64,000 bases of DNA, from assembly GCA_013399855.1 (NCBI GenBank), contig VXAY01004337.1, forward strand, positions 274,720 through 338,719, given 5' to 3'. Every line of letters starts with the position of its first letter. The first letter of the stretch is position 1. This DNA comes from Oxyruncus cristatus (Eukaryota; Chordata; Aves; Passeriformes; Cotingidae). Shown piece by piece: positions 1 to 11,802 of the stretch. The position numbers were made by a program, and so were the translations under genes. Under the pieces are notes generated by a model, which saw only the letters and a list, made by a program, of their open reading frames with translations, had not been told where the DNA came from and did not search any database.

Positions 1-1480
1 GTATTTTAAAAGCTATACTCTTGGTAAAGCCCAAAAAACCTGAAGTACAAAGGCCTGTCTGTTTTCCATTTAGTAGATTGTTGTTCAAGAGTTTGTGCCA
101 GCCAGTACAGAGAGTACAATCTTGTTTTATTGCTCTCAAAAGAGATGAATTACTCAACTGCCTTGGCTCCTGGTGCTCCACATTCTTATCCTCGTATTGT
201 TGAAGTGGTCTGCCCTTCTTCATGGAGCAGCCAGGGTAGCTGGCGGAAATGTAAATGTGTAGCATTGTCTTCTTATAGAAGATCTTCATCTATGAGCTCT
301 TCTGGATATGCACCAACTGTCCCAACACTTCAGTTAGTTTTGCTTTTGAGATTTTTGTGTTTAAAAGAAAAAAAACAACAGATTTTTTCTTTTCAACAGT
401 AACACTGTGCACAGTAGTATCTAGTAAAACTGCTGAAAATCTGCAGAAATGGAGTTACTGATTGATACACTGATACTGTAACAGCCCAGGTAATTTACTT
501 TGCAATTTGTCTGTTCAGAAAGTTTTGTTTAGGGTTGTAATTTCCTTGGGTATTTGACACGTGTAAGGACTGTGAAAAGACGAGGTAGGTCCAAGTAAGA
601 TCACTTAATTCAATTATGTTTCTTTTTTCACCACATTTTCCTGCAAAGTAGGTAGTACTGTGCGCCTTCAATAATTAATCTTTGTGTTTGCAGCTGCATA
701 CATGCTTTAATGTGGTTACCACTGCAGTTTCTTAACTTGCCTCAGTACAACTAGACCCCACTCGGAGTTAAAATGTGACTGGGATGCTACTGAAAGGCAC
801 CTCCTAAGTGCTACTGCCACTGGTGATAAAACCCTTTGACTTTGCTGGGACAGTACTGAAGCACATATGGAGCTGTTGCAAAGCAGTGAGTAGAATCATT
901 ATAAAATCAGCAGCAAATACGGAGCATCAAGTATAGACATTTCCTAATGGAGGGTGTGCAGAGAAGTATTTGCTAGACTGATCACGAAAGCCAGTCGCAT
1001 TTGGAGGAAACACAGTAACTGAAGTGACAGAGACTGTGTATACAAGTTCGTAAAATAACCCATAAGTCCTCCATTTGAAAAAGGAAGTTAAACTGCCATG
1101 TTGCTTAGAAGCAGTACTTGTTGCATAAACAACATCATTTATTTTTGATTAGGAGCAGAACACTTGCAGATGCTCAGAATGTTTCCCTTGTTTATGTGTC
1201 AACACTCCAGGCTCCCTAGGCAGGCCCAGTGGGAAGAAGATTGTCCAGATGTTTCTTCTACCAGCCAACTGCTGGTACTGATACTGGGGTCAGAATCACC
1301 TCCTTTTCTTGAGGAAGGAATGGTCTGTGTCAGGCACTTAGATTATGGGTGTGTTGAACGCTATCTGAATCAAGGCGAGATATTAAAGCACTTTTATGTG
1401 TTGCTGGCTTTCATAAGTAAACAAGAAGAGACTCATGGATGAAAATAGAGTGTGCCAAATGACCTTGCAGGACTCTTGAC

Positions 1481-1520
1481 ATTTTCAATATGAGAAATAT
1501 CTCATATTTTCAATATGAGA
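1481..1520. repeat. 15-bp direct repeat with embedded inverted repeat
   Basis: ATTTTCAATATGAGA occurs at 1481-1495 and again at 1506-1520, 25 bp apart. Between the copies, ATATGAGA (1488-1495) and its complement TCTCATAT (1500-1507) form an 8-bp-arm hairpin with a 4-base loop. This looks like a local duplication. No function is evident. Confidence 0.8.
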
Positions 1521-4500
1521 CTTTTCACTTTGCATCAAGAACAGTGTGTGTTTTTCATTAAAAAGAGACTAACTCTGCAAAATATTGCTTACTGGAGCTT
1601 CCAACTATGCAAAGCAGTTGTTATTCATAGGTTTTAAGACACCAAAACAATCACTAGATACTTGCACACCACAGAACTTTTTCCCGATACAGATATCTTC
1701 AGATAGGCTGAAGCTCTTTAGGCCTTGCCCAAGGCACATTTCACAATTTCACAATATTCACAAAATATACAAAAATTTTTCTTCAGTCTTAGTCTTTTGA
1801 GATGTTGATTCAAGGACTAAATGCAGAATACTAGTGATGACTTCACTCACATCATGTACTGCTCCGAATTATACCAATATTCTAAGAATATTTATCTACT
1901 AGTATATAATTCTCTTGTTTATCTCTTCAAGGATGGCTAAAACTGCACATTAAAAGTGCACCTTCAGCTGGTTTCCTGGTCCTTGCTGAGTTTGCTTGAG
2001 AGTTTTTTTTGATATAGCTCTCCATTTTACAGATAAGATTTTATGCTTATTCTTTGAAATAATACCATTATAAAATTGAAAAAGGATAGAGGAAACATAG
2101 TACTTTATAACTGAGAGCTGGATAAGAATCTGATCCAAATATGAATTATAAATGATTCAGTAGTGCATACCTGATTTTTCAGACAGGGTATAATAAATGG
2201 CTGAGTTACATATGCTCTGATAATCCTGCATCATGGTAATTTAAACAGCAGTGTTGCTAACAGTTCCTTATCTCTTTTTAATGTCATTTTCATACACCTA
2301 CACGTCTGTACGCACATATATTAATGCGTATACACAAGCAAGGTGTATTTTAATTGAATTGGTCTCTTCTGGATGATAGCCATTTTAGTTACTCAAGTGG
2401 ATGCACTAGGTTTGGATATTTGATTGATCTCATAGGATAAGTTTCAGGGAGTCTTAATAATGTCCTGTAAAGTATTTGACTGATATGGAGCGTATCTTGG
2501 CTACTGTTTTAACCTTTGAAACTTAACTAGCATTTCCCTTTAAGTGCAGAGCATTCCAAATGCTAAAACAACATTAATATTTCAGCTATTACTTCTTCAG
2601 ACTGGCTAGAAATCACTGTGCTACTGCTGAATTAGCATAGAAAAATGTAATATTAGTTTGAATAATGATGTTAGGAGTTCAGCTTCTAGGTGCACATCCC
2701 GTGTGGACAGGAAAGAGGCCATCTGCTGTCTACTCTGTGCTCTTCTCCTCGTGAGAGGAGCTGCGTAGGGAGATGATGGGAGAGCAGTGAGTCTGTTTTG
2801 GCAGCAGCCAAGTTGGCTGTCTGTTCTCCCAAGAGATAAGCTATAGGATAGATTATGGATCAGAAAAGTGGCTTCCACACCTGTAGGTAACTGATGTTAG
2901 CTGGATTGTTTGAAGTTCTTGATAGATTTGAGTCTGCTGTCACCAGAGATTACAACTGCAGAGAACATTTGGAGAGCTGGACACTTTCTTCATCTGAGTA
3001 GTGGCAAAGGAAATCTACCTGACCAACAAATGTTGTTAAAGGTGGTCTTCTCTGCAGAAGCAAGAGGAGTGATGGTCTGCTGGAACTGCATTTTTTTAAC
3101 TAGAGATAATTTCATTTTGAAACTTAAATTTGGTTTTAGAGCTCTGTCAAAAATAAACATTCAAAGAATGAAATTGTGCAAAGTGATATATGTATATTGC
3201 TGTGGGATACAAACTGATCTAGATGATCCAAGTGTTTCCTATCTCTATTTTTCTGTGGAGATTTTTTGTCTCATTCTCCTCCTTTCCATATTACCCCATT
3301 TTTCTTAGCTCATTTTTTTCTCTCTGCACTGTTTTAATCCTTCTGGTGTAATTGTTTCCACTGAAATCCAGTGCGCATTAAGGATTTTAGGGCATTGAAC
3401 TTCCACCAGCAGTTACTCTCTTCACTTAGGCTTGCCTAAAGAAGGCAGAGAAGACTGAAAGTAAAAGATCTTTAACGACTACTGCCCCTTACAGAGCTTA
3501 CAGAACAGCTGAAAATAAAATTACTATTAGATTCCAATTATCAAAAATAAACCCATAACGTAGTAATCTTATAATCAGTGAGTAATTTTCCTGCATAAAA
3601 AATCAGGCATGAAGAACTGAGGGTGACAAAGCCACCAACTACCATCTCTCTACTAGGTCTGCACAGGGAAAAGAGAAAATGGCAGCAGATGCCAGCACAA
3701 TATTGCTTTATGGCCACAGACCTGATTGCATCTTGAAAATGTTCCTTCTTCTTTTTCACAAGAGCTTGAAGATGAAAATATTCTTCTACAGACAACATGC
3801 ATTGGAGTTAATAAAGAATTTAATCTTAAATTAAACAGTAATGGAAACCCAGAACAACAGTGTGTGTTTCATTTTATGGTGGTTAAGGAGATTCAGCTTC
3901 ATTTGTCTTTCAGTTATATTTTGAAGTTCAAACTCAGCTGTGGTTTATAAAATGAAGTCTCCCTCTCTCTTAGGCTATTAACAAAATTCATTTTATCAGT
4001 TTTTGTAGTGGAATTCAGCTGAGTTGTTAAACACACTATATTCCTGAACCACAATAACTTCCTGTCAATTACTTTCCTTCTGATAACCAATTCTTACAGA
4101 AATTGTCTGAGGATCATCTTTAAGGTGTGGGATGCAATTTGTGTATTTCTGATCTCTCTTACCCTTACTTTGTAGAACAACGGAAAACCATACTTTTCGA
4201 AGTGAGTGATGTTTGTGCAGGCTGTGTCAGTTCAGTGAATAGCATCTTGATCACAAGCTCTGTTTTGACAGGAGGCTTTCATTTAGCTTTGTATAGTCAT
4301 TTTGTAAGAGGCATTTGCATGTAATAGCCAAACTGCATCTGGGAAATTGTGATAGAAGCAATCAGACTGTGGATGTCTTTACAGGTAAAGCAAGCAGCTG
4401 GCTGCCAGCAATACTGCTCAGCTCTGAGTGACCCCTCTCAGAGAGGAGCTGGGAAGGGGAACCTGGAAATTCCTTATGAGGAATGTGAAAATCAGGAGGA

Positions 4501-4602
4501 TGTCAAAGGGTTTTTCAGGGGCTTTCCCTGACTGACTGGAAACCACGTGATGCAGCCAAGGAATGTTATTTGTTCGAAGTGCTCAAACCAAATTCTGGAC
4601 AA

Positions 4603-4628
4603 GGTGTAACTAAGTGGTGTAACTAAGA
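4603..4628 (+). repeat. 13-bp tandem pair
   Basis: Two adjacent copies of GGTGTAACTAAG(T/A), at 4603-4615 and 4616-4628, differ only at the last base. This is a small slippage-type duplication. Confidence 0.75.
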
Positions 4629-7600
4629 AGGGAAGAAGCAGTTATGTAGGTTTTAGGAAGGAAATATTTAAGCAACTCTTGGGTCTTAAAGAGCAGGATT
4701 TCAGAGACTTGAGATTCAGGTCAAAGCCAGTCCACCCTTGGGGAAGGCATGGAAGAGACAGCAGTAGTGTGGGCAAGACACAAATCCTGTTTGACCTTTT
4801 CTTTCAGTACAGAGTAAAACTGAAGCTTGTTTATATACATGATAAAATTTAAGAAAGATGTAGGAGCTGTGAAGACTCATAACTGAGTAGCTAACAGAAC
4901 AGCTCTTGCAGCTGGGTTGTAAACCATTGCCGCTCCTTGCTCTGCCTGGTTTAGGCCCAGTCCTGGCACTGTGTTCAGACGTAGCTCTGGTAGCAGCCGC
5001 CATCAGTTCATATTCCAACTGCTGAGCCTTGGGGCTGTGGAATCAGCTGTGTCTCATCACTTGTTTAGGTTGGTTTCCATTTTGAGGAGGGCTTACGGTT
5101 GAAAAAAAATGAAAAATCATCAATACAATTCAAACACTTTCAGGAGTTTGTTTCACACCTTATATATATGTACACATATATAAACTATTTTTTATATTGT
5201 AGGGTACATATAAAATTCAAAATACACATTTTAAAATATACTTGTATATTTAACTATATTGTGACAGTAATTTATGTTACATACCTCAGCAAATTTAATA
5301 AGCTACTGAAATTTTCAAGGAGCTATTTTAGTAGCCAGCACTACTAATGCAATGGAACTTTAGTTTGGTGTAACATTGTACTGTTTTCCAAGGAAGCAAG
5401 GATTGTGCAATCCCTTTCTGCTTGTCAGTCCTCTTTATCAGGTTTTGAACTGCTGCTCTAGCTCCCAATGCATAGGAAGGAGACTTTCTGCAAGTCTTGA
5501 AGATAATCAAGTTCTTACAAGTTTAATGATGTCCATGGCTCAGTAAAGAGGAAAAACCCAAATCAGTACCCTCCTGAGTTGAAAGCTGTTATGTATTTTT
5601 CTTGGAAGCAATCAACATATACCTCCCTCCAGGCTAAGCACAGCAGGTGCTGTCTCCTGCCCGGAAGAGATGTCAGGAAGTATATGAAGTGGGAGAGAAG
5701 CTGAAATTTTTTTGGTTAAGGAGTATGAGAGAAGTAGGACTTCAGTCTGTAGGAGATCTTGTTTCAATAAATCTGTTTGTCATGGAACAAATCACTACAT
5801 ATTTGTTTTTCATTTCACCATTCATATTTCAGTTTTCAAATAATGTAATTACTGAATTCACCAAATACTCAGTTTTTTAGATGATGCCTCAGAGATGAGA
5901 ATGAGTAGGAAATTGAGAGTCCTTGTATGTTTATGTTTAATGCAGTTAGAACCATTTTGCTTCATATTTTATCTGGAGAATTATTAGCTGTGAACCATTT
6001 TTTGGTTTTGTTCTCTGACACTAGTCTGACTTGCAGCTTCAGAAATACTTTCCTCTGGTCTTTGAACAGATTATCATTAGTGCTTACTAAAATATGGTAA
6101 GAATATCACTCCAGAAGACCATTTTAAAAAGATTTCCATATGGAGTCACACTGTATGTAAATACTTAGCCATTGGTATTAGTCTGAGAGCTAGTAATTTA
6201 TGTTCTTATTTTCATTAATACCAATATATTTAATATATTGTGACAAAAGGACTTGATAACTATAAATAATTTCTAAAAGCAAAGCATAAAATTAGATCAG
6301 AAGTCTTGCTTTTATAAAACCTGGCATGGCCTTCAGCATCAAACCAGAACAAAGAAAAGTGGAAATCAAATAATGGACTTTATGCAGGCTGACCTGAAGA
6401 AAACAGCCTTCCCTAGTGCTGTAAAGTTTGTTAAATTTGGCATCTGACAGGCAGTCAGAGATTCAGGTTCCCAGTGTGGGGAGACATGACCACCACTGGC
6501 CTACCTTTGTCCTCCTTGAGTCACCAGTGTGTCAAACACCTCAAAAAAGAGCTTGTGATAAGATGTGGGACAAAGAAAAACTGGTATTGCACCTAAATGG
6601 GAATTAGTTTTAATAAAAATAGAAATATCATGAATTAAATTTGAAGAAATAGCACAAAGAAGAGCACCCAGGAGCAAAACCAAAGGTAAATGATTTGGCA
6701 GTATAAAGGCATAAAAGCATATGGAACATGTTAGACAATATCTTAAAAAATATGAATAGGTAGACATTTTAGATAAATGTTTTGTCACACAGATTAATTA
6801 TTTTGCAAATTGATTAGGACAGTTCATTTTGCAGATGCAAAGCTTCCAGTGAAGGTATAACTGGAGAACTACAATTTCATCAACAGAAGTTGACCATCTG
6901 TGTATAAAGTTCCACCTAATTTTTCAAATAATACTGACAAAGAGGTGACATAGTTACAGAATATTCAGAAATTATTTTAAAATTAATAAAACATGTTTTG
7001 CTAAATTATTTATTGAAGTCATCACCATTGTTTATTATATCTAAAGAGGTTAGTAAAATTCCAAGGAACAGCCAAAGATTATTCCCTGAAATAGGATAAA
7101 ACATCTCTCTGTGTTTAGGGCATAAGTTTAGAAAAAGTTGAGGACAAAGGATGTTCATTAAGGTAATCCAAACACTTTTCTCTTTAGGCTCCTACTTGCT
7201 GCTCTTAAATTGGGTAGGATTGGGATAAATGAAGCTAAGCTCTGTTTTCTTGCAGTGTGCATTCCATCTGTGGTATACCCCAGAATTCTCATCTTGGGAT
7301 ACGTGCACACTCCAACAGCCCTAATCTGCTAGAGTTTTATGTTAGAGGATCTCCTTAAATACAACACAGCTTCCTTCCAGACTTTATTTGAAAGGAAAGT
7401 GATGCACCTCGAGAGAAGAGAAGGTTAAGAAAAGGCAGTACAGAAGACATATCATTCAAGTCTCAAATCAGGACATAGCTGGAGTATGACATAGAATGTC
7501 AACATAGTCATAAAATATGGAATATAGTTTGTTTTGTATGAGCCACTCTGTACAATGCCATGGCCTGTTGGAGATGTCTGATATGGTTTTGCCACCAGTG

Positions 7601-7993
7601 CAGGAAAGACTGTTACATAAAATTGTAGCGGCAACCACATCAGGTACTGGGCTCTCCCAGCAGGCTTGGGACAGCTCTGTTGCTGCTGCTTCCAGAGCTA
7701 GCAGACTATCTCCACAGAATCCTGCAGCACATGGCATTCAGATAAACTTTTTAGTCTAGACTGTCACCCTAGTTTTCTTTGTAAAGCATTTGCTCAAGTT
7801 TGGGAGCTATACAGAATTGCATGTAATTGATGAAATGTTCTTCAGTGGTGGTGCAGGGATTTTTGCTTTTATTCCGTTTGGTTTCTGAAACCACAGTAAG
7901 AACCTTCAGCCTGAATGAGTCAGGCAGTCCATTCCATTTACATTTAATTAGCAGTGCATGTCGTTTCAGCAACTCAAATATAATTTGTTCTAA

Positions 7994-8064
7994 TACACTT
8001 AATGATATTTCTAATTGTATTTTCTGGTACACTTAATGATATTTCTAATTGTATTTTCTGGTAC
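7994..8064 (+). repeat. 34-bp tandem duplication
   Basis: A 34-bp unit beginning TACACTTAATGATATTTC occupies 7994-8027 and is repeated without mismatches at 8028-8061. The first three bases of a third unit follow. The lack of divergence suggests a recent duplication or a length-polymorphic site. The duplication makes two minus-strand open frames share a peptide, but neither frame looks like a gene. Confidence 0.9.
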
Positions 8065-9168
8065 TGAGCCATATTTAATAGAGTTGAAATATCATGCACC
8101 ATGTAAACCTTAAAATGGCCTTTGCCCCTTTTCATAGTTTCCTGACTCTTGAATATGTTGTCCTTTTGTTCTGGTTGTTTGCATGGTTCGAGTAGGCAGA
8201 GGGAAGTGTTATGGTTTGAGATTAAAAGTTCTAAGTATGTAATGTTGAAACCCAGTGACATTGCCATAGGAACATCAATAATCCAAGCATATAGGTAGTT
8301 GTGAAGGCTAGTTAAAAATGTGTGTTATATAAATGGGGAGTGGATAGAGAGATAGGATGTGGTTGTCTCTGAATGCTGTGTACACTGGAGTAGAACCTAG
8401 TTCACTGGCTGCTCAGGAAGAGGAGAAGAGAGATGGGAACCTGCACTTAGAATTTGGTAGGTTACATTATAAAAGTGTCTGGAATCTGGACACAGCATTT
8501 GAAATGTCAGTTTATGCGAAACTCCTCATTGTATGTTTCATTCCTTATTGTGCTGAATTCATTTAGAAGGAGAAATCTCTGTGGACTACAGGGAAAGAAA
8601 TCCCCAAGAGGTATAAGGAGAGATTTTGTTATCAGATACTGGTGATGAACTTATTGGAATCTATATGTAAAATGAAATGTTAAAATATATATTCAGAGAA
8701 TATAATTGGTCTGAAATAAGAGAAAAAAGTAAAGGGAGAACATGATCAGATGCTGTAGAATAAAAAGACAGCAAATGATTCATGTTGTTCTCAAAAACTG
8801 CTGACAATCAATTTATTTGGATTCTTCAGAATTAATTCTACTGCAGCTAAATGCTGTTTAAATTATACTACAGAAATTCAAATACACTCTTCCTTGACCA
8901 CTACTGTATTCATGGTTGGTGGGGGGAAAAAAAAAAGGAAAAAGTTTCAATAAGGCTTGATGATTGTTTTTTTTGTCAATTTTCAGTGCGCTGAAGAAAG
9001 TCTTTGGCAAAAGAGAACAAATTTCCATAGGGGACTTTGAAGACATGCCCTGCTTGTTTTAAGCAGATGGGTAGGTAGTTTTTGGAGTCTTGATGTGCTG
9101 TGACAAGCTCACAGCCTTAGAGGCAAGCTCTCTGCAGCAGGTAAGATGAGAGCAATTGGATCCCTACA

Positions 9169-9875
9169 CAGAATCATAGAATGATTTTGGTTGGAAGGGA
9201 CCTTAAAGATCATCTACTTCAAACTCCCCTGCCATAGGCAGGTACACCTTTTACAAGGCCAGGTTATTCAGAGCCCCATCCAACTTGGCCTCGAACACTT
9301 CCAGGGATGAGGCAGCCACAATTGCTCTGAGCAGCCTGTTCCAGTGTCTAACAATTCTCACAGTAACAAATTTCTTCCTAATACCTAATCTAAACCCCTC
9401 CTTCCTTCAGCTTGAGGCCATTCCCCCTTGTTCTGTCACTATATGCCCTTGTGAAAAGTCCCTCTTCAGCTTCTTTTAAGCACCTTTAGGCACTGAAAGG
9501 TTGTTCGGAGATCTCCCCAGAGCCTTCCCTTCTCCAGGCTGAACAGCCCCAACTCTCTCAGCCTGTCTTCACAGGAGAGGTGCTCCAGCCCCATGATCAT
9601 CTTGGTGGCCCTCATCTGGACTCACTGATGCGGGTCCATGTCCTTCTTGTGTTGGGGGCTTCAGAGCTGGATGCAGCACTCCATGTGGGGTCTCACAAGA
9701 GCAGAGGGGCAGAATCACCTCGCTTGACCTGCTGGTCACACCTCTTTTGATGCAGCCCAAGACACAGTTGGCTTTCTGGGCTGCAGGTGCACATTGCTGA
9801 GTCATATTGAGTTGTTTGTCCACAAACACTTAAGTCCTTCTCCCCCAGGCTAGTCTTAATCTATTCTTCAGAAAG
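9169..9875 (-). mobile_element. CR1 non-LTR retrotransposon, 5'-truncated
   Basis: Read on the minus strand, the element ends at 9169 with the CR1 3' tail (the + strand shows CAGAATCATAGAATGATT, then the complement of the conserved 3' UTR with its 'ggttggaagggacc' segment). The body continues to about 9875 through the 3' UTR and the end of ORF2. A minus-strand frame at about 9569-9829 keeps the ORF2 C-terminal pattern LNMTQQCA followed by AQKANCVLGC, after which it drifts out of frame. Most of ORF2 and all of ORF1 are missing, which is the usual outcome of incomplete reverse transcription in this family. The upstream limit is approximate. Family assignment rests on recognising the CR1 3' end and the ORF2 motifs. 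Confidence 0.93.
9569..9829 (-). pseudogene. CR1 ORF2 C-terminal remnant
   Basis: This frame holds only the segment downstream of the reverse transcriptase core. It contains the LNMTQQCA and KANCVLGCIKRGVTSRSSEVI-type region that precedes the CR1 ORF2 C-terminus in the other copies of this window. There is no catalytic domain, and the expected 'LY..LVRPHLE'-type continuation is lost to frameshifting. It cannot encode a working product. Confidence 0.8.
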
Positions 9876-11744
9876 ATTGCAGAGGCTTGGCAGTTTGTCC
9901 ATAACTACTGTGATCAGCTCCAACCCACTCCAAAGGCAGTTATCGCCAAGATATTTAATAAAATCTGTTCCTGTGTCCTTTTCTTCTTTAAATTGCCACT
10001 GAACACCCCATTATCTAGCCCAAGCCTTTGTTTCTAAAGGAGCTTGTGCAACTATGCATTATATTGGAGAATGTGAGTAAAGAAGAAAATACATTTCAAA
10101 ATCAGATGTGGAAGACCTGGTTCAGGGTTTGGGTTCAGGTCAGACACTTGAAACTTGGCCTTATGTACCAGATATGGATCTTGTGATCATCCAGCTCTTT
10201 GCTGTATGTTTGTTTTAATTAAGAGTCCTCGGATCTATGATGGATTTTTTTCTTCCAGATTAGTTCCTAAAAAAGTTCTTCATTTTACTTGGTAGTCTCC
10301 CAGAAGAAAGCAGTTCCTTGGAGAATGTATGATAATGGTGGCATAAATGTATGATATTGAGGCAGAGTTCTAGCAGGGTTTCATGGATTAGTTTTATAAT
10401 ACTTCTACTTGATTTTCCCATTATAGGCTTAACAAAGCCAAGATTATCTTAACCTAAGCATGTCAGTCCTGTTCAAATCCAGTTGGTTATTTTCATGATG
10501 GAAATTAACATTTTAAAGTGCTTTGCTGGATTGGGGCCCAGATGATTGTTACCTCTTTCAAATTAAAGCCTCCTTGATCATCATAATAAGGGAATTATAG
10601 CAATAATTATTAATGAACAGTATTACTGTGTAAATTCCTCTGTGAATCTAACTGTATACAGGAATTAGAGCCTTGGTTCCAGTATTCCATAAATGTGCCT
10701 TAGCAATCTTAATCCAATTCATTTACTTTCTTCCTAACTGATAATATATTTATTACTATTTCTGGTAAAGAGACATCCTTTGTGATTTGGAGGTGGACTA
10801 TTTTGATCACATGGAAGTAGATAATGAATCTTCAAAATTGCCCTGTTGAGGAAAACAGTATGAGCAGTCTGAGCTGATTTTTAATAATTCCTCTTTAAAA
10901 AGTAAAATTCTTTCTTTTCAAATCTAGGAAGAAAATCAGCAGAGACTAAGAAATTAGGAACCTTACAATGGATCTTGGATCTAGGATCTAGGTCTTTGTG
11001 TTAATGAAAAGGAGAATTTGGGAATAAAAATTACTTCACTTAGTGACAAGACAAAGGCTGGATCATTTTGACAAGCTTTTCCTGCTATTCTGTGAGCATT
11101 TCTATAGCTCCTCAAGGTGAATATTGAAGAGAAATGGTAGCACTAACCCACTCTATCTTTCCTTATGACTTAAGCATCATTGATTCTTGCCTCTCCATTG
11201 TTGTTAACATTCTGGGAAGAGCCGTGGTGGAGATACTGCGGGTGTCCATTGCTGTCAGTGGCAATTTTGAATGCCGATGCAGTTCAGGAAAGGTCTCATT
11301 TTGTTTGCACAGAATGCTGCTTGGTAGTCTTTTTTAGCTTTTATTTTAATAAGCCTAGGAGAATTGCAGTGAAATTTCTGGATGTCAGCACCCACAAGAA
11401 ATAATCTCTTTTCCTCATCCAGTTGGGTGATGTGGAGCTGAAGCCCTTTCTCCTAGCAGTACATTCTGATAATATCCAGGACTTGGGTGCCTGCCTTGGG
11501 TTCCACAGCTATGATCACAAGCCCTACTCCTCAGCTTCCTGTGCCAGGAATGCTCCCAGTTCAGCGATGATTGGTAACAAAGAGAAACTTAATGCTGTGG
11601 CTAAAGGAAACCTGGGAAGGGCATAGAGAATGAGACTGGTGGGAGTCACATGTGAAATAAATATGTTGAAGTACCACAGATAGACCTAAGTGGGCAATGA
11701 AAAGAGAACCATGAAAGTTGGAAATGCAACCAGATTTTAGTTAG

Positions 11745-11802
11745 ATGTTTGTTTGTTTGTTTTGTGTGTGTGGTGTTTTTGTTTGGTTGTTGGTTTTTTT
11801 TT
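11745..11802 (+). repeat. G/T-rich low-complexity tract
   Basis: The tract consists of repeated GTTT units followed by (GT)n and T runs. It is an ordinary simple-sequence stretch with no associated gene. Confidence 0.8.

Larger units (their letters stand above)
1..9168. other. Single-copy-looking AT-rich non-coding DNA
   Basis: No gene, RNA gene or recognisable transposon could be supported here. Open frames are all short (under about 135 codons), occur on both strands, and lack paired splice sites or recognisable domains. Small structures inside are a 15-bp direct repeat with a hairpin at 1481-1520, a 13-bp tandem pair at 4603-4628, TA-rich runs near 5160-5260, and the 34-bp tandem duplication at 7994-8064. 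The sequence could be intergenic or intronic, and nothing seen here separates those two options. Confidence 0.6.

Noticed and set aside
2910..3308. 132-codon plus-strand frame with a hydrophobic C-terminus
   Set aside because: The hydrophobic end comes from T/C-rich DNA. No start context, domain or splice partner was found.
10465..10490. GTTCAAATCC, resembling the T-arm B box of a tRNA gene
   Set aside because: No matching A box, acceptor stem or cloverleaf pairing could be found upstream.
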